A stretch of 64,000 nucleotides of DNA from Rhizobium sp. (GCA_019739215.1 JAHHDR010000024.1:245001-309000), one strand, 5' to 3'; counted from the stretch's first letter, positions 1 to 8,800 are shown. Made by a program: numbers and translations. The notes: generated by a model not told the origin, from the letters alone.

Positions 1-1
1 C

Positions 2-427
2 GCCACCGACAACCTCGAAACAGCCGCGCGCGAGGCCGACATCATTTCCTGCGCCACGCTGTCGACCGCGCCGCTGATCCGTGGCGAATGGCTGAAGCCC
101 GGCGCGCATCTCGATCTCGTCGGTGCCTTCAAGCCGGACATGCGCGAGAGCGACGACCAGTGCGTGCTGCGGGCGACCTGCTTCGTCGACACAAGGGCCG
201 GGGCACTGTCGGAGGGCGGCGATATCGTCCAGCCGATCAGGGCCGGCCTCATCACCGCCGGCCACATCGTGGCCGATCTTGCCGAACTGGCGCGCAAGGA
301 CCATCCCGGCCGGGCCAGCGCAGACGAGATCACCCTGTTCAAATCGGTGGGCGCCAGCCTCGAAGATCTCGCCGGCGCGATCTTCGCCTTCGAGCAGACC
401 AACCGTGGGGCCTCCGACGAGCTGTGA
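2..427 (+). CDS. Ornithine cyclodeaminase / mu-crystallin family protein (C-terminal part)
   Basis: The gene enters from the left edge, so only about 141 C-terminal residues are visible and the start lies outside the window. The fragment reads as the end of a Rossmann NAD(P)-binding domain typical of ornithine cyclodeaminase/mu-crystallin proteins: an A-DIISCATLSTAPLI-like strand and loop, then HLDLVGAFKPDMRE, and a conserved tail with F-SVG-SLEDLAGA. Family members reduce cyclic imines or deaminate ornithine to proline with NAD(H), or act as alanine, lysine or arginine dehydrogenases; the substrate cannot be told from this part. The stop codon overlaps the GTG start of the downstream helicase gene in a GTGA arrangement, suggesting co-transcription. 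Confidence 0.8.
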   Translation, partial: ATDNLETAAREADIISCATLSTAPLIRGEWLKPGAHLDLVGAFKPDMRESDDQCVLRATCFVDTRAGALSEGGDIVQPIRAGLITAGHIVADLAELARKDHPGRASADEITLFKSVGASLEDLAGAIFAFEQTNRGASDEL

Positions 428-2901
428 CGCGGCCAGGTCTTCCCCATTATCCGGTCAGCGAGACGCTTGCGGCGCTGTCGGAGGCGCTGGCGGGCCGTGG
501 CCTCGCGGTGCTTTCGGCGCCGCCCGGCGCCGGCAAGACCACGATCGTGCCGATCCACCTGCTCGATGCAGCCTGGCGCGGCGACGGAAAAATCATCCTG
601 CTCGAGCCCCGACGGCTGGCCGCGCGCGCTGCCGCCAACCGGATGGCATCGCTGCTCGGCGAGAAGACTGGCGAGACCGTGGGCTACAGGATGCGGCTCG
701 ATTCCCGGATTTCCGCCCGGACCCGGATCGAGGTGGTGACGGAGGGCGTGTTCGCGCGCATGATTCTCGACGATCCCGAACTGTCGGGCGTCGCGCTGGT
801 TGTTTTCGACGAGTTCCACGAGCGCTCGCTCGATGCCGATTTCGGGCTGGCGCTGGCGCTCGACGTCAAGGCCGCACTGCGCGAGGATCTTCGCATTCTC
901 GTGATGTCGGCGACGCTGGACGTGGGCCGCGTCGCCGACCTGCTGGGCGGCGCCCCTGTTGTCGAAAGCATGGGCCGCGGTTTTCCGATCGACATACGCT
1001 ACCAGGACCGCGATGCCGGCCAGCCGATCGAGGATGTGATGGCGCGGGCGATCGTCGAGGCGCATGGACGCGAAGCAGGCTCGATCCTGGCCTTCCTGCC
1101 CGGACAGCGCGAAATCCTGCGCACCGCCGAGCGGCTGGAAGGTCGATTCGGAACGGAGACGATCATTGCGCCGCTCTATGGCAATCTCGGCCAGGCCGAG
1201 CAGGACCAGGCGATCCGCCCGGCGCCATCAGGCAGGCGCAAGATCGTGTTGGCCACCTCGATCGCCGAGACGTCGATCACCATTGACGGCGTGCGGATCG
1301 TGATCGACAGCGGGCTGCAACGGCTGCCGGTCTTCGAGCCGGCCACGGGCATCACCCGGCTGGAGACAAGGCGGACATCGCGCGCCTCGGCCGACCAGCG
1401 TGCGGGGCGCGCCGGCCGCACCGAGCCCGGCATCGCCCTCAGGCTCTGGCACCAGGGGCAGAATGCGGCGCTCGAGGCCTTTACACCGCCGGAGATCCTG
1501 GCAAGCGACCTCTCCGGACTGATGCTCGACCTCGCGCATTGGGGCGTGTCGGGGCCGGACAGGCTCGCCTTCCTCGACCAGCCGCCGGCCGCCGCAGTGG
1601 CAGAGGCGCGAAACCTGCTCCTTTCCCTCGGCGCACTCGACCGCGAGGGCCGAATCACCACCGAAGGGCGGCGGATCCGCGATCTCGCCCTGCCTCCGAG
1701 ACTCGCGGCCATGGTGGTCGCGGCCTCGCATGAGGGTCAGGCACTGGCCGCGGCAGAACTTGCGGTGCTGCTGACCGAGCAGGGGCTCGGCGGCAAGTCG
1801 ATCGATCTCGAGGAGAGGCTGTCGCGTTTTCGCAACGAACGCGGCGAGCGCGGCGAGTCCGCGCGCCGGCTGGCGCGGAGGCTTGCAGAGGGTGCCAAGG
1901 ACGTCAGGGGCGGCACGGCGATGGTCGCCCCGCCCGGCCAGGCCGGCCGGATGCTGCTTCATGCCTTTCCGGACCGGATCGCGCTTCAGCGCGGCGGGCG
2001 TGGCCGGTTCGTGATGGCCAACGGCCGGGGCGGCGAGATCGGGGAGACCGAGCGCCTTGCCAGTGCGAAGATGATCGTGGTGGCCGACCTGACCGGACGG
2101 GCCGCCGCCCAGCGCATCCTGGCCGCCGCCGAGATTTCCCGGCAGGAGGTCGAAGAGGAACTGCCGGGCGCGATCGTGACCGAGGACCAGGGCTTCTTCG
2201 ACCCCGGCAGCCGGCAGGTGCGCGCAAGGCGGGTCACCCGGCTCGGGGCAATCATCTTCGAGGAGAAGCCCCTGCCGCGCCCGACGGGCCCTGCGGCACA
2301 GGCGGCACTTGCCGAGGGTGTGCGCTTTCTCGGCATCGGCGCGCTACCATTCTCGAAGGCGGCGCTGCAACTGCGCGAACGTATCGGCTTCCTGCACCGG
2401 ATGCTGGGCGCCCCGTGGCCCGACGTTTCGGATCAGGCTTTGCTCGATTCGCTCGAAGACTGGTTCGTGCCATACCAGACCGATGTTCGCGGTATCGATT
2501 CGATCGCCGCCGGCTCCTTGCATGACGGGCTGATGAGCCTCGTGCCGCATGACATCCGCCGTGACCTCGACAGGCTGGCGCCCACCCATTTCGAGACGCC
2601 GGCCGGCAATCGCCATGCACTGGACTATTCCGGCGAGGAGCCGCTGGTGTCGGTGCGGGTGCAGGAACTGTTCGGACTGAGGACCCATCCGGCGATCGGC
2701 GGCGGCCGGATTCCGCTGACGCTGGAACTGACCTCGCCGGCACACCGGCCGATCCAGACCACGCGCGACCTGCCCGGATTCTGGGCGGGATCCTGGCGGG
2801 ACGTGCGCGCCGACATGCGCGGGCGCTATCCGCGGCATCCCTGGCCCGAGAACCCCGCCGAGGCGCCGCCGACGGCGCGCGCCAAGCCGCGCGGCACCTG
2901 A
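424..2901 (+). CDS. hrpB: ATP-dependent helicase HrpB
   Basis: A DEAH/RHA-type superfamily 2 helicase of 825 residues, the usual length for HrpB. Motifs in order: Walker A APPGAGKTT near residue 33, LLEPRRLAARAAA (motif Ia), DEFHERSLDADF near residue 129 as the DEAH-like box, SATLD near residue 162, ATSIAETSITIDGV and QRAGRAGRTEPG in the second RecA domain, then the HrpB C-terminal extension rich in Arg and Glu. I place the start at GTG 424, which overlaps the preceding stop by four bases. The open frame continues upstream to position 88, but that part overlaps the cyclodeaminase and has no helicase similarity. Its cellular role is not well defined; RNA or nucleic-acid unwinding is inferred from the family. 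Confidence 0.9.
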   Translation: MTRPGLPHYPVSETLAALSEALAGRGLAVLSAPPGAGKTTIVPIHLLDAAWRGDGKIILLEPRRLAARAAANRMASLLGEKTGETVGYRMRLDSRISARTRIEVVTEGVFARMILDDPELSGVALVVFDEFHERSLDADFGLALALDVKAALREDLRILVMSATLDVGRVADLLGGAPVVESMGRGFPIDIRYQDRDAGQPIEDVMARAIVEAHGREAGSILAFLPGQREILRTAERLEGRFGTETIIAPLYGNLGQAEQDQAIRPAPSGRRKIVLATSIAETSITIDGVRIVIDSGLQRLPVFEPATGITRLETRRTSRASADQRAGRAGRTEPGIALRLWHQGQNAALEAFTPPEILASDLSGLMLDLAHWGVSGPDRLAFLDQPPAAAVAEARNLLLSLGALDREGRITTEGRRIRDLALPPRLAAMVVAASHEGQALAAAELAVLLTEQGLGGKSIDLEERLSRFRNERGERGESARRLARRLAEGAKDVRGGTAMVAPPGQAGRMLLHAFPDRIALQRGGRGRFVMANGRGGEIGETERLASAKMIVVADLTGRAAAQRILAAAEISRQEVEEELPGAIVTEDQGFFDPGSRQVRARRVTRLGAIIFEEKPLPRPTGPAAQAALAEGVRFLGIGALPFSKAALQLRERIGFLHRMLGAPWPDVSDQALLDSLEDWFVPYQTDVRGIDSIAAGSLHDGLMSLVPHDIRRDLDRLAPTHFETPAGNRHALDYSGEEPLVSVRVQELFGLRTHPAIGGGRIPLTLELTSPAHRPIQTTRDLPGFWAGSWRDVRADMRGRYPRHPWPENPAEAPPTARAKPRGT

Positions 2902-2957
2902 CAGCGGAAGCTGCCGGTGGAAGCTGAAAGGAGCTGCAACAGAATGGAGAGACGAGA

Positions 2958-4268
2958 ATGGCCGTGGAATTGACCCGGGAAGGTCCGGAAAGCCGCAAGC
3001 TCCGGCTCGAGACGCTGGTGCGGCTCCGGTGGCTGGCTGTCGGCGGCCAGGCGGTGACGGTCGCCATTGTCGGGCTTTTCCTGCAATTTTCGATGCCGAC
3101 AGAGATTGCGGTGCTGCTGATCGTGCTGCTGGCCGCGGTGAACGGGTGGCTGCAATTCTCCTATCCGGCCACCCACAGGCTCGAGGCATCCTCGGCGCTG
3201 GCGCTGCTGGCCTTCGACCTTCTGCAACTGACGGCGCTTCTCTATGTGACCGGCGGGATATCGAACCCGTTCGCGCCGCTGATCTCGGTGCCGGTGATCA
3301 TTTCCAGCGCCTCGCAGCCGCTGCGCTACTCGCTGGCGCTGGTGCTGATCGCCATGCTGGCAATCACCGCGCTGGTGTTCTCGCCGTTCCCGCTTCCGTG
3401 GTATCCCGGCAGCGTGGTGCCGTTCGAGCCGCTGCTGCTGGCCGGCATGTGGTTCGCCATCGTTTCCACCACCTCCTTTGCCGCCTTCTATGCCTACCGC
3501 GTGTCGGACGAGGCCAACCAGCTTTCGGAGGCGCTGACGGCGACCGAACTGGTGCTGCAGCGGGAAATGCACCTTTCCGAGCTCGACGGGCTGGCCGCCG
3601 CCGCCGCGCATGAACTCGGCACGCCACTGGCGACGATCTCGCTGGTCGCCAAGGAAATGAGCCGCGAGCTCGAACCCGGCCATCGCCTGACAGATGACGT
3701 ACAGCTCTTGATCTCCCAGGCCGAACGCTGCCGAGACATTCTCAAGCGCCTCACCACGCTGTCGACCGGCAGCGAGGAGCATATGAAGCTGCTGCCGCTG
3801 TCTTCGCTGATCGAGGAAGTGGTGGCGCCGCACCGGGAGTTCGGCATCGCCATCGAGGTCAACGAGCTGTCCCCCCGCGCGGGCGAGCCGATGGGCCGGC
3901 GCAATGCCGGCATCATCTACGGGCTTGGCAACCTGATCGAGAATGCCGTGGATTATGCGAAGTCGAAAGTGACGATAACAGTCATGCATGACGCGCAGAA
4001 GGTGGCGATCATGATCGAGGACGACGGAGAGGGCTTTGCGCCCGACATCCTGCAGCGGATCGGCGACCCCTATGTCACGCGGCGCAATCCGCAGGCCAAG
4101 GCGGGCGGGCTGGGCCTCGGCTTGTTCATCGCCAAGACACTGCTGGAGCGGTCCGGCGCCGAACTGTCCTTCGAAAATTCGCCTGGCGCGCGAATCAAGG
4201 TGGATTGGCGGCGCGAATCGATGGAGGCGCGGGGAAATTCGCATTTTTCGCAACACCCATCTATATAG
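2958..4268 (+). CDS. actS: Redox-responsive sensor histidine kinase ActS/RegB
   Basis: A RegB/PrrB/ActS-type membrane histidine kinase of 436 residues. About six hydrophobic segments fill residues 25-185 and include GGISNPFAPLISVPV, the quinone-sensing GGxxNPF box of this family. The H-box is AAAHELGTPLATI with phosphoacceptor His218. The redox-reactive cysteine lies in the ERCRDIL stretch at Cys258. N-, D- and G-boxes (NLIENAVDYA, DDGEGF, GGLGLGLF) complete the ATPase domain. RegB-type kinases sense the redox state of the quinone pool and cysteine oxidation and phosphorylate RegA/ActR; in rhizobia ActSR is linked to acid tolerance, CO2 fixation and denitrification control. The gene lies 46 bp upstream of actR. 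A second ATG at 2944 is out of frame. Confidence 0.93.
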   Translation: MAVELTREGPESRKLRLETLVRLRWLAVGGQAVTVAIVGLFLQFSMPTEIAVLLIVLLAAVNGWLQFSYPATHRLEASSALALLAFDLLQLTALLYVTGGISNPFAPLISVPVIISSASQPLRYSLALVLIAMLAITALVFSPFPLPWYPGSVVPFEPLLLAGMWFAIVSTTSFAAFYAYRVSDEANQLSEALTATELVLQREMHLSELDGLAAAAAHELGTPLATISLVAKEMSRELEPGHRLTDDVQLLISQAERCRDILKRLTTLSTGSEEHMKLLPLSSLIEEVVAPHREFGIAIEVNELSPRAGEPMGRRNAGIIYGLGNLIENAVDYAKSKVTITVMHDAQKVAIMIEDDGEGFAPDILQRIGDPYVTRRNPQAKAGGLGLGLFIAKTLLERSGAELSFENSPGARIKVDWRRESMEARGNSHFSQHPSI

Positions 4269-4314
4269 GGTTGTCGAACGTAAGAGTCTCCGCTGACACA
4301 GAGTAGATGAAAGA

Positions 4315-4875
4315 ATGACCGATCCGAAAGCCGCCGCCGATGCCATTGGCGCAGATCCCTCGCTGCTGATCGTCGAGGACGACGTTCCCTTCCTCAAGCG
4401 GCTCGCACGCGCGATGGAAACACGGGGATTTGCGGTCGAAACCGCCGAGACCGTGGCGGAGGGCATCGCCAAGGCCAAATCGCGGCCGCCGAAATATGCG
4501 GTCGTCGATCTCCGCCTCGCGGACGGAAGCGGGCTCGACGTGATCGAGACCATCCGGACCAAGCGCGACGACTCCAACATGATCGTGCTGACCGGGTACG
4601 GCAACATCGCCACGGCGGTGAATGCCGTGAAGCTCGGTGCTGTCGACTACCTCTCCAAGCCCGCCGATGCCGACGAGGTCTTCGCCGCGCTGACCCGCCG
4701 CCAGGGCGACAAGGCCGAGCCGCCGGAAAACCCGATGTCGGCCGACCGGGTGCGCTGGGAGCATATCCAGCGGGTCTATGAAATGTGCGAGCGCAACGTG
4801 TCGGAGACCGCGCGGCGGCTCAACATGCACCGGCGGACGCTGCAGCGGATTTTGGCAAAGCGTGCACCCAAATAG
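4315..4875 (+). CDS. actR: Response regulator ActR/RegA
   Basis: 186 residues with an N-terminal receiver domain (LLIVEDDVPF; phosphoacceptor Asp65 in AVVDLRLADGSG; conserved Lys in YLSKPAD) and a short C-terminal Fis-type helix-turn-helix (SETARRLNMHRRTLQRIL). This is the minimal RegA/ActR architecture, without a sigma-54 ATPase domain. Partner of the adjacent ActS kinase; it binds DNA to control redox-dependent genes. The start ATG 4315 follows a GAAAGA stretch. The last 21 codons have a degraded copy about 1.1 kb downstream (5950-6012). Confidence 0.93.
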   Translation: MTDPKAAADAIGADPSLLIVEDDVPFLKRLARAMETRGFAVETAETVAEGIAKAKSRPPKYAVVDLRLADGSGLDVIETIRTKRDDSNMIVLTGYGNIATAVNAVKLGAVDYLSKPADADEVFAALTRRQGDKAEPPENPMSADRVRWEHIQRVYEMCERNVSETARRLNMHRRTLQRILAKRAPK

Positions 4876-5373
4876 CAATACCGCACGCCTTGCGTCGCTG
4901 TAGCAGGCAGGTGGTGAGGTGGCATGGACAAGGGTGGAGCAGGATACTGATTGCCGGGCACGGTCTTATCTGGATCGCGCTTTCGTTCTAAGCGTTCGAT
5001 GCCGCAACGCAGAACAAATTCGCGGGATGCTGGACGCTCTGGGGCTTGCTTTTTCATCTCCCCGTCCGGGCCATCGCTATCCTGAGTTTTCCTTATGTCG
5101 CCTTAAGGCTATTTCGCCCATCGGGGCGGCCACTGTTGCCGTTCCTCATGGCATGGCACGGCGTGATGCTGACGATAGGGTTCGCATCAACCGTCTTTGC
5201 CACAGTGAAGGCCGCCGGGCCCCGTCGCCTGTCTTTAGTCGCAGCGGCGCGCGGTATCGCGACTAGGCATCCGATCCGCGCGAGACGTCGGGTCCGTTGC
5301 CGGAGATCGGTCTCTACGCCTTTGCCCGCACGCTCTGCTCCAAGCCAAGCAGGTCGACCGCAGGACACTGAAC
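4876..5373. other. Unassigned gap between actR and the DUF1236 gene, with a possible decayed membrane-protein frame
   Basis: I see no convincing gene here. The + strand frame starting near 4998 is open to 5417 and its first 75 codons are rich in hydrophobic and aromatic residues (WTLWGLLFHLPVRA, LLPFLMAWHGVMLTIGF), which could be the remains of a small membrane protein. The same frame has a stop at 4989 preceded by another hydrophobic stretch (LIAGHGLIWIALSF), and it ends in an Arg-rich tail typical of non-coding high-GC frames. There is no good ribosome-binding site. Decayed gene or chance; I cannot decide. Confidence 0.25.
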
Positions 5374-5399
5374 GGAACCTTCTTTCGTCGCACCTCGTT
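5374..5399 (+). promoter_or_regulatory. EcfG (general stress response sigma factor) type promoter
   Basis: GGAAC at 5374-5378 and CGTT at 5396-5399 are separated by exactly 17 bases, matching the alphaproteobacterial EcfG/SigT/RpoE2 promoter form (GGAAC-N16/17-CGTT). It lies 39 bases upstream of the DUF1236 gene start. The motif is read directly; its use by EcfG is inferred. Confidence 0.65.
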
Positions 5400-5438
5400 A
5401 GGCGGTCACTTCAATGATCAGCCAAGAGGAACTCGACC

Positions 5439-5840
5439 ATGAAGAAGACAATCATCATTGCCGCCTGCGTTGCTCTCTCCACCTTCGCAGTCCCCGCCTA
5501 TGCCGATGAAGACGCCGCCATCGTCACGGGCACCGGCGGCGCCGTGACCGGCGCGCTGGTCGGCGGCCCCGTCGGAGCCGTCATCGGCGGCGCGCTCGGC
5601 GTCGTCGCCGGCGCATCGCTCAACCCGCCGCCGAAGGAAGTCGTGACCTATGTCGTCGAACGGCCCGCACCCACCCGGACATACGTCGTCAAGGAGGAAC
5701 TGGTCGTCGGCAAGACGCTGCCCGACGACGTGGTGCTCGAGACCGTGCCCGACAACGACGCCTATGCGTATACCGTGATCAACGATCGCCGCGTGATCGT
5801 CCAGCGCGACAACCACGCGATCGTCGAGATCATCGAATGA
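5439..5840 (+). CDS. DUF1236 family secreted protein with glycine-zipper segment
   Basis: 133 residues. An N-terminal signal peptide (MKKTIIIAACVALSTFAVPAYA, probable cleavage after AYA at about residue 22) is followed by a glycine-rich hydrophobic segment (GTGGAVTGALVGGPVGAVIG...) resembling a glycine zipper, then a C-terminal DUF1236-like domain (VVGKTLPDDVVLETVP...YAYTVINDRRVIV). The function of DUF1236 is unknown; small periplasmic proteins with it are common in rhizobia. A clear GAGGAA ribosome-binding site precedes the ATG. An EcfG-type promoter lies upstream and a strong hairpin terminator downstream, so it appears to be a single-gene, stress-induced unit. Confidence 0.85.
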   Translation: MKKTIIIAACVALSTFAVPAYADEDAAIVTGTGGAVTGALVGGPVGAVIGGALGVVAGASLNPPPKEVVTYVVERPAPTRTYVVKEELVVGKTLPDDVVLETVPDNDAYAYTVINDRRVIVQRDNHAIVEIIE

Positions 5841-5895
5841 GTTTCAGCGCCACGGGCTGACGTCCAGCCCGGGCGCTTCATTTCGGCATCCCCAG

Positions 5896-5921
5896 CGCCG
5901 GCCAGACAGGCCGGCGTTTTT
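5896..5921 (+). terminator. Rho-independent terminator after the DUF1236 gene
   Basis: Perfect 8-bp stem CGCCGGCC / GGCCGGCG with loop AGACA, followed by five T residues. It lies 56 bp after the stop codon. Confidence 0.85.
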
Positions 5922-5949
5922 GTGACCTCGACGTCGCCATCACAGCTGC

Positions 5950-6012
5950 GAGACAGCGCGACGACTCAACATGGACAGGCGGACGCTGCAAAGGATGCTG
6001 ACGAAAAAAGGC
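5950..6012 (+). pseudogene. Remnant of an ActR-like Fis-type DNA-binding tail
   Basis: The + frame reads ETARRLNMDRRTLQRMLTKKG, matching the end of ActR (positions about 4804-4866) at 16 of 21 residues. The frame has a stop at 5923 just upstream, no receiver domain, and continues after the match into unrelated residues until 6180. It is therefore a stranded C-terminal piece of an ActR paralogue or a partial duplication of actR, not a working gene. It overlaps nothing else but lies close to the 3' end of the convergent methyltransferase gene. Confidence 0.6.
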
Positions 6013-6092
6013 CGCCGAAGTCGGGATTTCGGCCACAGCTGCCCCGGGCCAAATTTTGCTTCGGCGCCATGCAGACCTTTGATACAGAACGT

Positions 6093-7103
6093 TCAACGCT
6101 TCCTTGCCGAGATCAGCGGGCTGCCGTTCGGCATCGTGCCGAACGTGATATCGCCAAAGCCTGCCTCGGACAGCCAGTGAGAATACTCGCTGCGGGTATA
6201 GGATGCGCCGTCCGAATAGATGTTCATGAAGGTCAGGTTGTAGAAGACGGCTTCCATGGGAGACAGCCGGTCATCGTTGAGAATGCCGACTCCGCTGATA
6301 AACAGCCGGCCGCCCGAATTCAGGCTGGCATGCACGTTGCGGATGGCAGCCGCTGCCTCTCGGGGGGATAGAACCTGAATCACCGCCTTGAGAATGGCGA
6401 GGTCATGGGTCGTTGCCGAAGGCGCCTCGACAATATCGCCGATTTCGAAGTCCATTCCATCGGCCAGCGGCTCATTTGCGAGAAGCTCTTTCGCCAGGTC
6501 GATGCTCGCTGCCAGTTCCAGCAGCGTCAGCTTCAAGCCCGGCTTGGCTTCGCGCAGGCCGATCAACGCAAAGCCCGGCCCACCGCCGATATCGATGGCC
6601 GAATTCACGTCGCCAAGGTCGATCATTCCCGCCAGTCGGCGGCCAAAAGTCAGCGCGATTGGCGCAAGACCACGGAAGAATTCCCGCGACGAATCGGGAT
6701 CCGCAGAGCTGAAGTCATGCCGTGCCGCCGGTTGGCGCTGCCTTATCGACGTCGCCGTCAAAAGGTCGGCATGCCAGATCTTATCAAGGACCTCATGCTC
6801 GTCGCCAAGATAGCCCGGTTTGCCACGCACGAGATACGCCGCTGCCTCGTCGCTGTTGCGGAAGCCACCGTCCCGGATTTCGAGAAGTCCCGTTGCAACC
6901 AGTGCATATAGCAGGCGCTCGACGCGCCCGGTTTCGACATCGAGGGATCTGGCGACGTCTTCTGCAGAGAGCGCGTCATCGGCAAGAACAGTAAAGACCC
7001 CCAGACTCACGCCAGCATGAAGCGCGAATGCCGGCGCAACAGACGCCTGCAGCGACTGGATGAGTGTTGGCTGCGGATGTGCGTTCTCGGATAGTAACGA
7101 CAT
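6093..7103 (-). CDS. SAM-dependent methyltransferase (O-methyltransferase, methyltransferase_2 type)
   Basis: 336 residues from ATG 7103; the frame extends to a TTG at 7118, which I consider less likely. The N-terminal 90 residues look like the winged-helix dimerisation domain of plant-type O-methyltransferases (FALHAGVSLGVFTVLAD, then RLLYALVATGLLEIRDGGF). The SAM-binding motif I is AIDIGGGPGFALIGL near residue 167, followed by TLLEL and the HDLAILKAVIQVLS region. This family methylates hydroxyl groups of small aromatic or carotenoid substrates (for example the hydroxyneurosporene methyltransferase CrtF). The substrate is unknown and no biosynthetic neighbours are present. It is flanked by mmcB on the same strand about 230 bp upstream. 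Confidence 0.8.
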   Translation of the reverse strand: MSLLSENAHPQPTLIQSLQASVAPAFALHAGVSLGVFTVLADDALSAEDVARSLDVETGRVERLLYALVATGLLEIRDGGFRNSDEAAAYLVRGKPGYLGDEHEVLDKIWHADLLTATSIRQRQPAARHDFSSADPDSSREFFRGLAPIALTFGRRLAGMIDLGDVNSAIDIGGGPGFALIGLREAKPGLKLTLLELAASIDLAKELLANEPLADGMDFEIGDIVEAPSATTHDLAILKAVIQVLSPREAAAAIRNVHASLNSGGRLFISGVGILNDDRLSPMEAVFYNLTFMNIYSDGASYTRSEYSHWLSEAGFGDITFGTMPNGSPLISARKR

Positions 7104-7338
7104 GTCTGTGGATGGCAAACAAGGCTCAGCAGAATCTCTTGGTCACGATGGAGCTTATCGCGCGGGGTCTCGATCGACAAGATGACGGGAGCAACCGCGG
7201 GAAACTGCAGCCGCATGGAGATTGACGTAAGGCCGGCGTCTCGTGGCTGATGCCGTGAGACCCGGCGGACCCTGCTGCTCATCGAGACGAGAGGGCGCCC
7301 GGCGTTGGCGCAACTCTTCCAGACCATTCACAGGTCGC

Positions 7339-7863
7339 TCAAAACTCCGATCCCTCATCCGCCGATGGCTCGTTCGGGTTGGGAATCCCCAGCCTGTCCG
7401 ACGCCCATTCGGCATGCATCAGCCGTGCGGCGGCGATGCGCGAGAAATTGAGCGTCATCGATTTCCGCGTCGGCGCAGCGAGCCGATGTTCCGGCGCCTC
7501 GCGCAGCAGTTCGGCGCCATAGGCGTCTGCGACGAACAGACCCGCATCCTCGGGAAAGATGTCGACCGGCACGCCGGCATGGGTGGCGAAATAGAGCCGG
7601 TCGCAGAAGGCGCGGTATTCGGGCCATTTGCGGTCGACGCGGAAGTCCTCGATCGACGACTTGATCTCGACGATCCAGATCTCGCCCTTCACCGAAAGGG
7701 TGACGATATCGGCGCGGCGGCCGCTCCGGAGGGGAAGCTCCGGCAAGGTCACGTGCCGCATCTCGATCAACTGGCGCTGCATGCCGCGACGGATCTGCAT
7801 CGCGCGCGCCGACTGGCGCCCGTCCTTCAGCGGATTATCGCCATGAAGCGAGATGATCGCCAT
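7339..7863 (-). CDS. mmcB: MmcB family DNA repair protein (putative PD-(D/E)xK nuclease)
   Basis: 174 residues. The core shows the PD-(D/E)xK nuclease pattern: GRRADIVTLSVKGEIWIVEIKSS supplies the Asp and the E-x-K catalytic residues, followed by a conserved ...DRKWPEYRAFCDRLYFA segment and VPVDIFPEDAGLFVAD. This matches the alphaproteobacterial MmcB family (formerly DUF1052), known in Caulobacter as an SOS-linked, DNA-damage-protective protein. A LexA box was not identified upstream. The gene is divergent from the L,D-transpeptidase gene, 163 bp away. Confidence 0.85.
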   Translation of the reverse strand: MAIISLHGDNPLKDGRQSARAMQIRRGMQRQLIEMRHVTLPELPLRSGRRADIVTLSVKGEIWIVEIKSSIEDFRVDRKWPEYRAFCDRLYFATHAGVPVDIFPEDAGLFVADAYGAELLREAPEHRLAAPTRKSMTLNFSRIAAARLMHAEWASDRLGIPNPNEPSADEGSEF

Positions 7864-8026
7864 GTCAGACCCGATCCTGTTGCAAAAAAGTCATCTGCCT
7901 GCCGTTTGAATTTTGCACCCTGCCCCCGTCCCCTGCAAACCCTTGCAAATCACGGGGATTCGGACATATCCATGTCGCACGGGCTGCTCGCGGGGAGCCG
8001 CTCGCTTTCAAGAACAAGAGAATAAG

Positions 8027-8689
8027 ATGCGCGTCCGCACACTTGTCACGGCATTCGGCATCATGCTCAGCCTGGGCGTGGCCTCCTGCTCCACTTCTGC
8101 TAACACGACGACCGATCCGGCCGCCGTCGAAACTTCCCAGATCTTCTCAGATTCTTACGGCAAAGTCACGGATTCCGGCTATGCCCTGCCGGCGATCCCG
8201 ATCAAGCGCCTCGACTCGAAGTTCCATCGCCAGATCGTCTCCTACCAGACGACGCAGAAGCGCGGGACGATCATCGTCGATACCCGTAGCCGCTTCCTCT
8301 ACTACGTGATGGGCGGCGGCAAGGCCGTTCGCTACGGCATCGGCATCGGCAAGCAGGGTTTTGCCTGGAAGGGCGAGGCCTATGTCGCCTGGAAGCAGGA
8401 ATGGCCGACCTGGCACCCGCCGGCAGAAATGGCCGAGCGCAAGCCTGAAGTGGCCAAATATGTCGAAAAGGGCCAGGAACCCGGCCTCCGCAATCCGCTC
8501 GGCGCGCGCGCGATGTACCTGTTCGACGACAAGGGTCGCGACACGCTGTTCCGCATTCACGGCACGCCGGAATGGGCTTCGATCGGCACCGCGGCCTCGT
8601 CTGGCTGCATCCGCATGATGAACCAGGACGTCATCGACCTCTATTCGCGCGTCCGTCCGGGCAAGAACACCCGCGTCGTCGTGCTCTGA
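8027..8689 (+). CDS. L,D-transpeptidase family lipoprotein (YkuD domain)
   Basis: 220 residues. The start at ATG 8027 gives a lipoprotein signal (MRVRTLVTAFGIMLSLGVASCS) with lipobox VASC, so it should be lipidated at Cys21. The YkuD catalytic domain spans about residues 80-220 with His178 in RIHGTPEW and nucleophile Cys194 in SSGCIRM. L,D-transpeptidases make 3-3 peptidoglycan cross-links or attach proteins to peptidoglycan in the periplasm; rhizobia rely heavily on these enzymes for polar growth. An imperfect hairpin terminator follows. Confidence 0.9.
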   Translation: MRVRTLVTAFGIMLSLGVASCSTSANTTTDPAAVETSQIFSDSYGKVTDSGYALPAIPIKRLDSKFHRQIVSYQTTQKRGTIIVDTRSRFLYYVMGGGKAVRYGIGIGKQGFAWKGEAYVAWKQEWPTWHPPAEMAERKPEVAKYVEKGQEPGLRNPLGARAMYLFDDKGRDTLFRIHGTPEWASIGTAASSGCIRMMNQDVIDLYSRVRPGKNTRVVVL

Positions 8690-8724
8690 GATCGACAGGA
8701 TACGATCCATAGCCGACTATCGAA

Positions 8725-8750
8725 GCCGCCGGACCTCCGGCGGCTTATGT
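8725..8750 (+). terminator. Hairpin terminator after the L,D-transpeptidase gene
   Basis: Perfect 8-bp stem GCCGCCGG / CCGGCGGC with a four-base loop ACCT, followed by a loosely T-rich tail (TTATGTGTTT). It separates the transpeptidase gene from the toxin-antitoxin pair. Confidence 0.65.
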
Positions 8751-8800
8751 GTTTCTAGGAGGCGATCTGGTGATCAATCGTCTCAGCCAAAGGCGTATTC

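Noticed and set aside
88..423. N-terminal extension of the HrpB frame
   Set aside because: Overlaps the cyclodeaminase coding sequence in another frame and is Arg-rich without helicase similarity; GTG 424 fits better.
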